A stretch of DNA of 9,363 nt from the NCBI GenBank assembly GCA_041746615.1, contig JBGTGS010000052.1, forward strand, positions 1-9,363, in the 5' to 3' direction. Both the position numbers and the translations under genes were made by a program. The notes under the pieces were generated by a model. The model ran no database searches, was not told the DNA's origin, and saw nothing but the letters and a program-made list of their open reading frames with translations. Every line of letters begins with the position of its first letter. Within the stretch, counting starts at the first letter, position 1. Below are positions 1 to 5,820 of this stretch, piece by piece. The stretch is from CAMAXB01 sp041746615. GTDB lineage: Bacteria; Verrucomicrobiota; Verrucomicrobiia; Opitutales; Opitutaceae.

Positions 1-341
1 GCGGGGCGATTCTCCCCGGAATCAACCTGTGGTCAGCCATGCTTGCCCGGCGCACCGCCCGCCTGCCGGTCGTGGACCTGCGCCCCCCGCGTGTCGCTCT
101 CGGCCGCTCAACCGTTGACGGCCTGCACAGTGGCATTGTTATCGGGCACCTCGGAGCCATCCGTGAACTGACGCAACGCCTTGCCCGCGAAGCCTTCGGG
201 CCACGGGCGAAGCCCGCGATCATCGGCACCGGCGGCCAGGCGGGGTTGTTCGCCCGAGAAAAACTCTTTACGCTGCATGCGCCCGATCTGATTTTACACG
301 GCCTTAGGCAATTTGCCGCCATTTCCGCGAACCATGCATAG
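1..341 (+). CDS. coaX: Type III pantothenate kinase (CoaX), C-terminal part, 5' end outside the window
   Basis: The reading frame is open from the window edge (first whole codon at base 3) to a TAG at 339-341. It would phosphorylate pantothenate to 4'-phosphopantothenate in the cytoplasm, the first committed step of CoA synthesis. Visible are the family's GAILPG segment at the very start, the stretch PPRVALGRSTVDGLHSGI, which matches the conserved type III block with GRxTVxxxxSGI, and the late IIGTGGQAGLF segment corresponding to the usual ATGG loop. About 112 residues are present of a family length near 250-260, so the N-terminal phosphate-binding DxGNT motif lies upstream, out of view. The stop codon lies inside panD, so the two genes are almost certainly cotranscribed and may be translationally coupled. 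Type III enzymes are in general insensitive to CoA feedback and need a monovalent cation. That is family knowledge, not visible here. Confidence 0.9.
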   Translation, partial: GAILPGINLWSAMLARRTARLPVVDLRPPRVALGRSTVDGLHSGIVIGHLGAIRELTQRLAREAFGPRAKPAIIGTGGQAGLFAREKLFTLHAPDLILHGLRQFAAISANHA

Positions 342-705
342 GACCTTCCTCCGCACCAAGCTTCACCGCGCCACCGTCACGGCGGCCGATCCCGACTATG
401 AGGGCTCGGTGTCGATTGATCGCGCATTGTGCAAAGCCGCGGGCCTGCTGGAGTTCGAACAGGTGGATGTCTATGACATCACCAACGGCGTGCGCTTCAC
501 CACCTACGTGATCTTCGGCGAAACCGGCCAGGTGCAGATCAACGGTGCCGCCGCCCGCCTGGTCGCGAAGGACGATCTCGTGATCATCGCAGCCTACGTC
601 GCCCTCACCCCGGAGGAAATCCCCGCCCATCAGTCACGGGTCGTCCTGCTCGGCCCGGGCAACAAGATACTGGAAACCCACGATCACCCGGTGCGGATTC
701 CGTAA
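334..705 (+). CDS. panD: Aspartate 1-decarboxylase (pyruvoyl enzyme)
   Basis: Decarboxylates L-aspartate to beta-alanine, the building block joined to pantoate to make pantothenate. The 123-residue protein is of normal length and keeps the key positions in register with the E. coli enzyme: Lys9, the self-cleavage site Gly24-Ser25 within DYEGSVSID (Ser25 becomes the pyruvoyl group), Arg54, Thr57 and Tyr58 in RFTTY, and the NGAAAR loop at 70-75. The proenzyme would cleave itself into a 24-residue beta chain and a 99-residue alpha chain. I chose ATG 334 because MHRTFLRTKLHRATV aligns directly with the family N-terminus; a TTG at 313 would add seven unconserved residues. No Shine-Dalgarno precedes the ATG, which lies 8 bp inside coaX, so initiation may depend on ribosomes ending coaX. 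A 10-bp palindrome CACCCGGGTG starts 13 bp after the stop. Confidence 0.96.
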   Translation: MHRTFLRTKLHRATVTAADPDYEGSVSIDRALCKAAGLLEFEQVDVYDITNGVRFTTYVIFGETGQVQINGAAARLVAKDDLVIIAAYVALTPEEIPAHQSRVVLLGPGNKILETHDHPVRIP

Positions 706-752
706 GTCGGGCGGCGGCCACCCGGGTGACAAAGGCGAGTGGCTGAGTGCCC

Positions 753-774
753 AGGGAGCATCATTCCCTATTTC
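753..774 (+). terminator. Possible weak terminator hairpin after panD
   Basis: AGGGA at 753-757 can pair with TCCCT at 765-769 around a 7-nt loop, followed by ATTTCG. The stem is only 5 bp and the T-run only three, so this is a poor intrinsic terminator. It is listed because it is the first hairpin with any T-tract behind the coaX-panD operon. Confidence 0.2.
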
Positions 775-860
775 GTAATCGTATTCGCCGCATAACATCC
801 TGATCGGTCGTAAACGTGCGACACGACCGTCTCTCACGTTACGGTTCGTGGGTTTAGTGC

Positions 861-966
861 GGAAGGTCCAAATGCCTTCCTCCCTCCCCCCGTGAGGGAC
901 AAAAATTCAGCCTCCATCACCGGAAGACCGGAGGCAAAAAGAGAAAGAGTCCCTCCGTGCTTCCGG
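861..966 (+). promoter_or_regulatory. Candidate structured leader upstream of glgA (nested stems plus possible pseudoknot)
   Basis: Several perfect pairings of 6-7 bp lie within 106 bases. GGAAGG 861-866 pairs with CCTTCC 875-880. GAGGGAC 894-900 pairs with GTCCCTC 949-955 and encloses GCCTCC 910-915 paired with GGAGGC 930-935. The loop of that inner hairpin holds CCGGAAG 920-926, complementary to CTTCCGG 960-966 beyond the outer stem, a pseudoknot geometry. GAGGGA 894-899 can alternatively pair with TCCCTC 881-886, so the outer stem has a competing partner. Whether this is transcribed, and with glgA, is unknown. It matches no riboswitch class that I recognise. It lies about 140 bp before the glgA start. 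Confidence 0.35.
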
Positions 967-996
967 ATGGCGGGCACCCGCACCACCCCGCCCCAA

Positions 997-1038
997 CCCG
1001 GCGACAGTGTCACATAATACGTGACACTGTCGGCCGGG
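997..1038. repeat. Palindromic stem-loop with 17-bp arms, 65 bp upstream of glgA
   Basis: CGACAGTGTCAC at 1002-1013 is perfectly repeated in inverted form at 1021-1032 around the 7-nt loop ATAATAC. Allowing one unpaired G at 1032, the stem extends to CCCGGC 997-1002 with GCCGGG 1033-1038, giving 17 pairs. The core half-sites TGTCAC/GTGACA are spaced like a dimeric regulator operator. The length and near-perfection equally suit a REP-like element or a transcript hairpin. There is no T-run on either side, so an intrinsic terminator is unlikely. Confidence 0.75.
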
Positions 1039-1102
1039 GCCTCAAGCAGGCCAGGGCTGGTTTTCGCTCGGCACCCAACCGGGCTTCGGATTCCTTCCTG
1101 CC

Positions 1103-2584
1103 GTGCGACCGTTGAAAGTCCTTTTTGTCACTCCCGAGGTCGAGCCGTTCATCAAGGTCGGTGGACTCGCTGACATGGCGGGCTCCCTGCCGAAGGAGAT
1201 CGCCGCGCTCGGTCACGACGTGCGCCTGGTCTGTCCTGCCTATGGATCCCTCAAGGTCCAGGGCGAATGGCGCGCCCGCCCCGAGCCGCTCGGCGTCGAT
1301 GTCGGTGCCGGTACCCATTGGGCCAAGGTCTGGCAGACCGAGCTGCCCGGCTCACACGTGCCGGCCTATTTCCTCGAACGGGACGACTTCTTCTCCCGGC
1401 CCGAGGTGTACAACGGTCCGTGGGGCGCACACGCGGACAACGACCTGCGCTTCATTTTCCTCTGCCGTGGAGCCCTCACCCTGTGTCAGCAGCTCGACTG
1501 GATCCCCGACGTCGTCCACTGCCACGACTGGACCACCGGATTCGTCCCCGTCCTGCTCAACAGCACGCTGCGGGACACCGCTCTCGGCAACACCGCCTCG
1601 GTCTTCACCATCCACAACCTTGAGCACCAAGGCTACGCGGACCGCCGCGCCGTCGGCTTCGCGCACATCCCCTGGAGCGAGTTCCGGCCCGACAGCATCG
1701 AGTCAGGCGGTGCCGTCAACATGCTCAAGGCCGGTCTCTATCACGCGACCAAGCTCAGCACGGTGAGCCCCAGCTACGCGGAGGAGATCCGTGAGCCCGC
1801 AGGGGGCTGCGGGCTTGACGACGTCCTCAACTTTCGCGCCGCCGATCTCGTGGGCATCCTCAACGGCATCGACGCGGAATCCTGGGATCCCGCGCGCGAT
1901 CCGCAGCTGCCGGCCCGCTACTCCGCCGCCGACCTCACCGGCAAGGCCACCTGCAAGGCTGTCCTGCAACAGCACCTCGGACTGCACGTTGATCCCAACA
2001 TGGCCGTCTTCGGTGTGGTCTCGCGCCTCGCCGCGCAGAAGGGTCTCGACCTCCTCGCCGAGGCCCTTCCCCACGTGCTCGACCGCATGCATGTGCAATT
2101 CGCCCTTCTCGGTTCCGGTGATCCCGGTCTGGAACAGACCTTCCGCCAGGCCGCCGTGGATTTCCCCGGACGTGTGGGTGTGCACATCGGCTTCAATGAC
2201 GGTCTCGCCCGGCTCATCATGGCCGGCAGCGATCTCTTCGTCATGCCCAGCCGCTCGGAACCCTGCGGACTCACGCAGATGTACGCCATGCGCTACGGTA
2301 CGCCTCCACTCGTGCGCGCAACCGGCGGTCTGATCGACACGGTGGATCAATACGTCGAGGACACGGACACCGGCACCGGTTTCATCTTCAAGGACGCGAC
2401 CCCGCTGGCGCTGTACAACACCATCGGCTGGGCCTGCGCCACCTGGTACGACCGCCCGGCGGAATTCGCCGCCCTCCGCCAACGTGGCATGGCCCGCGAC
2501 TTCAGCTGGGGTCGGAGCGCCGCGCACTACGTCGACCTCTACCGCTGGGCCGTCGCCGCCCGCACCGGCCGCCCCATGGATTGA
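1103..2584 (+). CDS. glgA: Glycogen synthase, ADP-glucose type (GT5)
   Basis: Transfers glucose from ADP-glucose to the non-reducing end of an alpha-1,4-glucan, the elongation step of glycogen synthesis. The 493-residue length is typical. The N-terminal Rossmann domain opens with KVLFVTPEVEPFIKVGGLAD, where Lys18 corresponds to the ADP-glucose-binding Lys15 of E. coli. HCHDW is at 139-143, FTIHNLEHQGY at 168-178 and NGID at 254-257. In the C-terminal GT-B domain, VSRLAAQKGLD at 306-316 carries the Arg308/Lys313 phosphate-binding pair, and SEPCGLTQMYAMRYG at 385-399 carries the conserved Glu386. GTG 1103 is the first start after an in-frame TGA at 1022; TTG 1112 is a possible alternative that would begin with the usual MKVLFV. 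Neither has a Shine-Dalgarno; the bases before are pyrimidine-rich. No other glg gene is in view. Confidence 0.96.
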   Translation: MRPLKVLFVTPEVEPFIKVGGLADMAGSLPKEIAALGHDVRLVCPAYGSLKVQGEWRARPEPLGVDVGAGTHWAKVWQTELPGSHVPAYFLERDDFFSRPEVYNGPWGAHADNDLRFIFLCRGALTLCQQLDWIPDVVHCHDWTTGFVPVLLNSTLRDTALGNTASVFTIHNLEHQGYADRRAVGFAHIPWSEFRPDSIESGGAVNMLKAGLYHATKLSTVSPSYAEEIREPAGGCGLDDVLNFRAADLVGILNGIDAESWDPARDPQLPARYSAADLTGKATCKAVLQQHLGLHVDPNMAVFGVVSRLAAQKGLDLLAEALPHVLDRMHVQFALLGSGDPGLEQTFRQAAVDFPGRVGVHIGFNDGLARLIMAGSDLFVMPSRSEPCGLTQMYAMRYGTPPLVRATGGLIDTVDQYVEDTDTGTGFIFKDATPLALYNTIGWACATWYDRPAEFAALRQRGMARDFSWGRSAAHYVDLYRWAVAARTGRPMD

Positions 2585-2591
2585 ACCATTT

Positions 2592-2613
2592 GCCGGGTTC
2601 AGCGCCGGCCTTT
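2592..2613 (+). terminator. Possible weak terminator between convergent genes
   Basis: GCCGG 2592-2596 pairs with CCGGC 2605-2609 across an 8-nt loop, followed by CTTT. It lies 8 bp after the glgA stop and runs into the last codons of the convergent membrane protein gene. The stem is 5 bp with a T-run of three, so it is only a weak candidate. Confidence 0.2.
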
Positions 2614-3111
2614 GACGAACAGGAGCCAGGCGGCGACAATCAGCAGGGCCCAGGGCCAGAAATCCTGGATCACCTGCACGCCACGCTGGATCTCCGGGCC
2701 GGCCAGATGCGAGGCACCGATCACCCCCAGCACACCCGCCGGGATCAGTGGCCAGAGCACGCGCCGCTTGAAATGGGTGGCAGACAGCACCGTGATCAGC
2801 ACCCAGCCACCCGCAAAACAGAGCAGAAACCACCCGGAATCCCCCACGCGGCTCAAGTCCGTCGAGCGCGCCAACAGCACACCCGCCCCGATGCCGGTGA
2901 GGATCCCGCCCGGCACCAGCAATCCCCACTCGCGCGTCACCAGCGACCAGCCGGTGAAGATGACCCCCAGCAGCAGCGGTACGGCGAGCTGGGCATTGAA
3001 GGAAGTGTAGCGGTCGAGCAGTGCCCAGCCAGCCACGGTCAGCAGGACCAAGCCGATCACACGCCGTTTGCCCCATCCGCCACCTGACCCCATGTCTGAA
3101 AATGTCGCCAT
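2599..3111 (-). CDS. Small multi-spanning membrane protein of unknown function
   Basis: I do not recognise a named family with confidence. The 170-residue protein is mostly hydrophobic, with about five or six likely membrane segments (near residues 18-33, 41-56, 63-80, 93-110, 120-136 and 150-166). It has a short Gly-rich N-terminus ending in GKRR and a positively charged tail, VKGRR. The glycine-rich middle (GGILTGIGAGVLLARS) and the last segment, FWPWALLIVAAWLLF, resemble the small LiaF/DUF5668-like or "toastrack-less" membrane modules often seen near envelope-stress genes, but the similarity is generic. ATG 3111 is used; an in-frame ATG at 3093 would remove six residues. No Shine-Dalgarno precedes either. 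It converges on glgA with a 14-bp gap and sits downstream of the AEC permease gene, from which a long hairpin separates it, so cotranscription is doubtful. Confidence 0.8.
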   Translation of the reverse strand: MATFSDMGSGGGWGKRRVIGLVLLTVAGWALLDRYTSFNAQLAVPLLLGVIFTGWSLVTREWGLLVPGGILTGIGAGVLLARSTDLSRVGDSGWFLLCFAGGWVLITVLSATHFKRRVLWPLIPAGVLGVIGASHLAGPEIQRGVQVIQDFWPWALLIVAAWLLFVKGRR

Positions 3112-3175
3112 GCCGCCGTTATGGCGAGCCGTCCCCCGTCTTGGCGAGCCCGCAGCACAGGTCGGAGTGAGCTTA

Positions 3176-3279
3176 ATCTTTCCTCTTTAATCTTACTCTT
3201 TCTCTTTCTCCCACATTTCCAGGCTCGATCAGCCCGATTCACCCAGTTGGGAGAAAGAGTAAGATTAAAGAGGAAAGAT
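3176..3279. repeat. Long perfect inverted repeat, 29-bp pyrimidine/purine arms
   Basis: The arm at 3176-3204 (starting ATCTTTCCTC) is the exact reverse complement of 3251-3279 (ending GAGGAAAGAT). All 29 bases match; outside the arms the flanks do not. The arms are nearly pure pyrimidine on one side and purine on the other, and AT-rich against a GC-rich background. Next to the left arm, TTTCTC is duplicated, so CTCCC 3208-3212 can also pair with GGGAG 3249-3253 after a 6-nt slip. The loop holds a small GGCT/AGCC hairpin. It begins 6 bp beyond the stop of the AEC permease, so it could end that transcript, or be a dispersed non-coding element. Confidence 0.9.
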
Positions 3280-3284
3280 CGGGG

Positions 3285-4232
3285 TCAAACACCCACCCAG
3301 GCCAAACCGAGCTTGAGCCAGAGCGGGATCGCCAGGAGGCCAACCACCGTCGTGCCCACCACCACCTGCACCGCTGTCAGCGGCTGGCCGCCATAATGCC
3401 GCGCGATTACGATGGACAGAATTCCTGCCGGCATCGCCGCCTGCATCACAATCACCCGTTTCAATTCCACCGGAAAGGGTCCGAACTTCGCCAGCAGCAG
3501 GAAAGCTACCGGCAGCAACCCGAGCCGCAGAAAACACGATGCCGCCGTCACTCGCATATCCCACATTTCCCGCGGTTTTCCGAAGTAATCCATCAGCGTA
3601 GCTCCGATGAGAATGAGTCCGAGGGGAATCGCACAGACCGCGCACAGTCGAATCGCCTCCATCAGGACACCGGGCAGGAATTCGTTCAGGCCGGACAGGT
3701 TGAGGATTACCGCTGCGATGAGCGCAACCACGGGCGGGTTGACGAGTTTGCGCCAGCCGTCGCGCAGCTTCACCCCCACGAGCACGATGATCCCAACCGT
3801 CCAGATGGCCGCCTCGCAGCCGACGTTGTGCACCAGCAGCACGCCGACGCTCTCCGGGCCGTAGAGACCGGTCATGAGCGGGATGGGAATGTAGCCGTAG
3901 TTGTAGATTCCGACCGCAAAGGCAAACGTCCGCAGACCCCGACCGGTCGTGAGGCCGATGGCCCGGCCGGCATAATAGGCCACGCCGATTCCGGCCGTCA
4001 TCGTCACGAAACCCACCAAGGGAGCCCACAGGAGGTTGGCGGGAACACGCACGGCGGCATTACCGACCACGGTGCTGAAGATGAGGCAGGGATAGAGACA
4101 GTTCACCACCATCTTCAGCAGGCTCTCATCCGCCTCGGCGTTGAGCACCCGCGCACGCCGCAACCCCGAGCCGATGGCGATCAGCGCGAAGACCGGAAGG
4201 ATCAACTGCATGAGTTCCCAATAGGATGGCAT
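3285..4232 (-). CDS. AEC-family transporter (auxin efflux carrier fold permease)
   Basis: An inner-membrane secondary carrier of the AEC family, whose bacterial members move organic acids such as malate or malonate. The substrate here cannot be told. The 315-residue protein has the usual ten hydrophobic segments in two five-helix halves, with family signatures: NYGYIPIPL at 111-119 in the broken helix of the first half, NPPVVALIAAVILNL at 165-179 opening the second half, and MQAAMPAG at 263-270 as the matching broken helix of the second half. I chose ATG 4232 because MPSYWELMQLILPVFALIAIG starts directly with helix 1. The frame runs upstream to a TTG at 4337, but those 35 codons read through a heptamer repeat array and resemble nothing. 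The bases before the ATG are GCTTCCTCC, the opposite of a Shine-Dalgarno. No regulator or catabolic gene is adjacent. Confidence 0.92.
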   Translation of the reverse strand: MPSYWELMQLILPVFALIAIGSGLRRARVLNAEADESLLKMVVNCLYPCLIFSTVVGNAAVRVPANLLWAPLVGFVTMTAGIGVAYYAGRAIGLTTGRGLRTFAFAVGIYNYGYIPIPLMTGLYGPESVGVLLVHNVGCEAAIWTVGIIVLVGVKLRDGWRKLVNPPVVALIAAVILNLSGLNEFLPGVLMEAIRLCAVCAIPLGLILIGATLMDYFGKPREMWDMRVTAASCFLRLGLLPVAFLLLAKFGPFPVELKRVIVMQAAMPAGILSIVIARHYGGQPLTAVQVVVGTTVVGLLAIPLWLKLGLAWVGV

Positions 4233-4303
4233 GGAGGAAGCCCGGCGAACCGGAGGCCAGAGAACACAGGCCGGCACCCGGTCCGGCAAGCAGCAATACA
4301 CTT

Positions 4304-4338
4304 GGGAAAAATCCAAACTCCAGATGCCAAACGCCAAA
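4304..4338 (-). repeat. Heptamer array 1 (five 7-nt units)
   Basis: Read on the minus strand from 4338 to 4304, the DNA divides exactly into five 7-mers. The first four follow TTTGGNN (TTTGGCG, TTTGGCA, a TCTGG variant, TTTGGAT) and the last is TTTTCCC. GATTC precedes it. It ends 71 bp before the AEC permease start, in the same orientation as that gene. It faces array 2 as an imperfect inverted repeat. Confidence 0.8.
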
Positions 4339-4410
4339 GAATCCGGAATTAACGGACATGATGATCAAATAGGCAGATGCCGCCAGGGAGGTTTCAAATG
4401 CTGAGATTTC

Positions 4411-4445
4411 TTTGACGTTTGGACCTTGGCGTTTGGAGTTTAAAC
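4411..4445 (+). repeat. Heptamer array 2 (five 7-nt units)
   Basis: Five 7-mers in phase on the plus strand: TTTGACG, TTTGGAC, CTTGGCG, then TTTGGAG and TTTAAAC, followed by CCC. GATTTC precedes it, as in array 3. It ends 2 bp from the stop codon of the minus-strand flavoprotein gene, so a transcript of that gene would carry the complement (CCAAA-type) sequence at its 3' end. Confidence 0.8.
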
Positions 4446-4447
4446 CC

Positions 4448-5695
4448 CTACCCCGCCATGGCCCGGCCGGCGAGCCAGCCGGTCGTCCAGGCTGATTGGA
4501 AATTGAAGCCACCGGTGATGCCATCGATATCCAGCACCTCGCCCGCAAAATACAGACCCGGGCGCACCCGGCTCTCCATCGTCTTGAAATCCACCTCGCG
4601 CAGGCGGATGCCGCCGCAAGTCACAAACTCCTCCTTGTTGAGGCTCTTGCCCTCGACCACAAACTCGCCGGCACAGAGCTGCGTGGCCAGGACCTGCAAC
4701 GCAGTGTTCGCAACCGAGGTCCACACCGCGGTCGGGGCAATCCCCGCCGCCGCGATCAGCCGCTCCCACAAGCGCGAGGGCAGTGCATAGGGATTCCAGG
4801 TCGTGATCTGCTTCTTCGGATTGGACATCCGCGCCGCCACCAGCCCCGCCAACACCGCCGCCGGGGGCCGGGGTGCCACCCAGTTGATCAGCAGGGTGAA
4901 CCGATAATCCATCGCATGCAGGTCACGCGCTCCCCAGGCCGACAATTTCAGGATCGCCGGGCCGCTGAGCCCCCAGTGCGTGACCAGAATGGGTCCGCTT
5001 TCCCGCAGCTTCGTGCCCGCCACCGCCGTCGCCACCTGCAGGACCGACAAGCCCTCCAGCCCGCGCAGGCGGGCATCATCGATGTGGAAAGTGAATAACG
5101 ACGGCACCGGCGGCTCGATGGTGTGGTCGAGCTGCTCCGCGATGATCAGGCCGGCGGATCCCCGGTTGCCACCCGTGGCCAGCAGCAAACGGTCGGCCGG
5201 CACCACCTCTCCGGTCGTCAACGTCACGGCAAAGCGCGCCTCCCCCGGCTCCGCGCCGGCTGCATGAACCAGCTCAGCCGTGCGCACACCGCAGGTCGTG
5301 ACCACCCGCACCCCCGCCGCCACCGCAGCGCGTTGCAGGCAGTCCACAATCGTGGCGGAGTCGTCGGTCTCGGGAAACATCCGCCCGTCATCCTCGGTCT
5401 TGAGCACGACCCCGCGGGCGGCAAACCAGGCCACTGTCTCACGCGGGCCGAAGCGATGGAACGGCCCGAGCAGCTCGCGCCCGCCGCGCGGGTAACGCTT
5501 CGTGAGTTCCCGCGGTTCGTAGCATGCATGAGTCACGTTGCACCGCCCGCCACCGGAGATGCGCACCTTGGCCAGCGGATGGCTGGTGGCCTCATAGAGC
5601 GTGACCCTTGCGCTGGCATTCGCCTCCGCACAGGTGATCGCCGCGAAAAACCCGGCGGCTCCCCCTCCTGCGATGACAATACGTGGACGATCCAT
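4448..5695 (-). CDS. YhiN/HI0933-family NAD(P)/FAD-dependent oxidoreductase
   Basis: A cytoplasmic flavoprotein of the HI0933/YhiN (aminoacetone oxidase-like) family; the natural substrate of most members is not established. The 415-residue length is typical. An N-terminal dinucleotide-binding fold has IVIAGGGAAGFFAA at 6-19 with acidic Glu35 at the end of strand 2. The family hallmark KVRISGGGRCNVTH follows at 43-56, then a central domain with LLLATGG. The C-terminal FAD-contacting block reads FAGEVLDIDGITGGFNFQ at about 383-400, ending with a helix GWLAGRAMAG. ATG 5695 is chosen because MDRPRIVIAGGG begins just before the first strand; an upstream start at 5734 adds 13 unconserved residues. 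No Shine-Dalgarno is seen. The gene lies between two heptamer arrays (4411-4445 and 5778-5812) in the same orientation, and is divergent from the metalloprotease gene. Confidence 0.93.
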   Translation of the reverse strand: MDRPRIVIAGGGAAGFFAAITCAEANASARVTLYEATSHPLAKVRISGGGRCNVTHACYEPRELTKRYPRGGRELLGPFHRFGPRETVAWFAARGVVLKTEDDGRMFPETDDSATIVDCLQRAAVAAGVRVVTTCGVRTAELVHAAGAEPGEARFAVTLTTGEVVPADRLLLATGGNRGSAGLIIAEQLDHTIEPPVPSLFTFHIDDARLRGLEGLSVLQVATAVAGTKLRESGPILVTHWGLSGPAILKLSAWGARDLHAMDYRFTLLINWVAPRPPAAVLAGLVAARMSNPKKQITTWNPYALPSRLWERLIAAAGIAPTAVWTSVANTALQVLATQLCAGEFVVEGKSLNKEEFVTCGGIRLREVDFKTMESRVRPGLYFAGEVLDIDGITGGFNFQSAWTTGWLAGRAMAG

Positions 5696-5777
5696 GTTGG
5701 CGCGCAGCGTGCGGACCCGCCTCCACGTATCCAAGAGGAAACCTCGAAAAGGCCGCAGGCATTTCGTTGGAAAGATT

Positions 5778-5812
5778 TTTGGCGTTTGAGCATTGGCGTT
5801 TGGACCTTTCCC
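5778..5812 (+). repeat. Heptamer array 3 (five 7-nt units) at the metalloprotease start
   Basis: Five 7-mers in phase on the plus strand: TTTGGCG, TTTGAGC, ATTGGCG, then TTTGGAC and CTTTCCC. It is preceded by AAGATT and followed by TTTCCTCC and the ATG at 5821. It therefore occupies the place of the ribosome-binding site of the metalloprotease gene, and the divergent spacer upstream of the flavoprotein gene. Its fifth unit resembles that of array 1. Confidence 0.8.
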
Positions 5813-5820
5813 TTTCCTCC

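Larger units (their letters stand above)
706..1102 (+). other. 397-bp gap between panD and glgA, no gene seen
   Basis: No credible protein is encoded here. The longest frames on the minus strand are composition shadows and have no recognisable motif. The stretch is rich in inverted repeats: CACCCGGGTG at 719-728; AGGGA/TCCCT at 753-757/765-769; CGGTCGT/ACGACCG at 805-811/823-829; the crossing pair AACGTG/CACGTT at 813-818/835-840; the nested set at 861-966; and the long palindromic hairpin at 997-1038. It must hold the end of the coaX-panD transcript and the start of the glgA transcript. I see no convincing -35/-10 pair. Confidence 0.7.

Noticed and set aside
841..860. GGTTCG resembling a tRNA T-arm
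   Set aside because: No acceptor, D or anticodon stems can be fitted around it.
967..1017. Possible 16-residue leader peptide upstream of glgA
   Set aside because: ATG 967 to TAA has no ribosome-binding site at a proper distance (GGAGG is 32 bp away) and no meaningful residue run that would suggest attenuation.
1703..3076. 457-codon open frame on the minus strand
   Set aside because: It lies antisense to glgA over most of its length and spans the convergent junction. It is low-complexity in composition and has no motif; glgA has every family signature. It is a GC-bias shadow.
941..3260. Shared 10-mer GAGAAAGAGT at 941-950 and 3251-3260
   Set aside because: Low-complexity purine sequence; one 10-base match without further flank similarity is not enough to link the two sites.
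4233..4337. N-terminal extension of the AEC permease from TTG 4337
   Set aside because: The extra 35 codons read through heptamer array 1 and a Cys/Pro-rich stretch without similarity to the family, and helix 1 begins right after ATG 4232.
3396..4352. 318-codon open frame on the plus strand
   Set aside because: Antisense to the AEC permease, full of His/Arg/Gln/Asp from reversed codons, no fold or motif visible.
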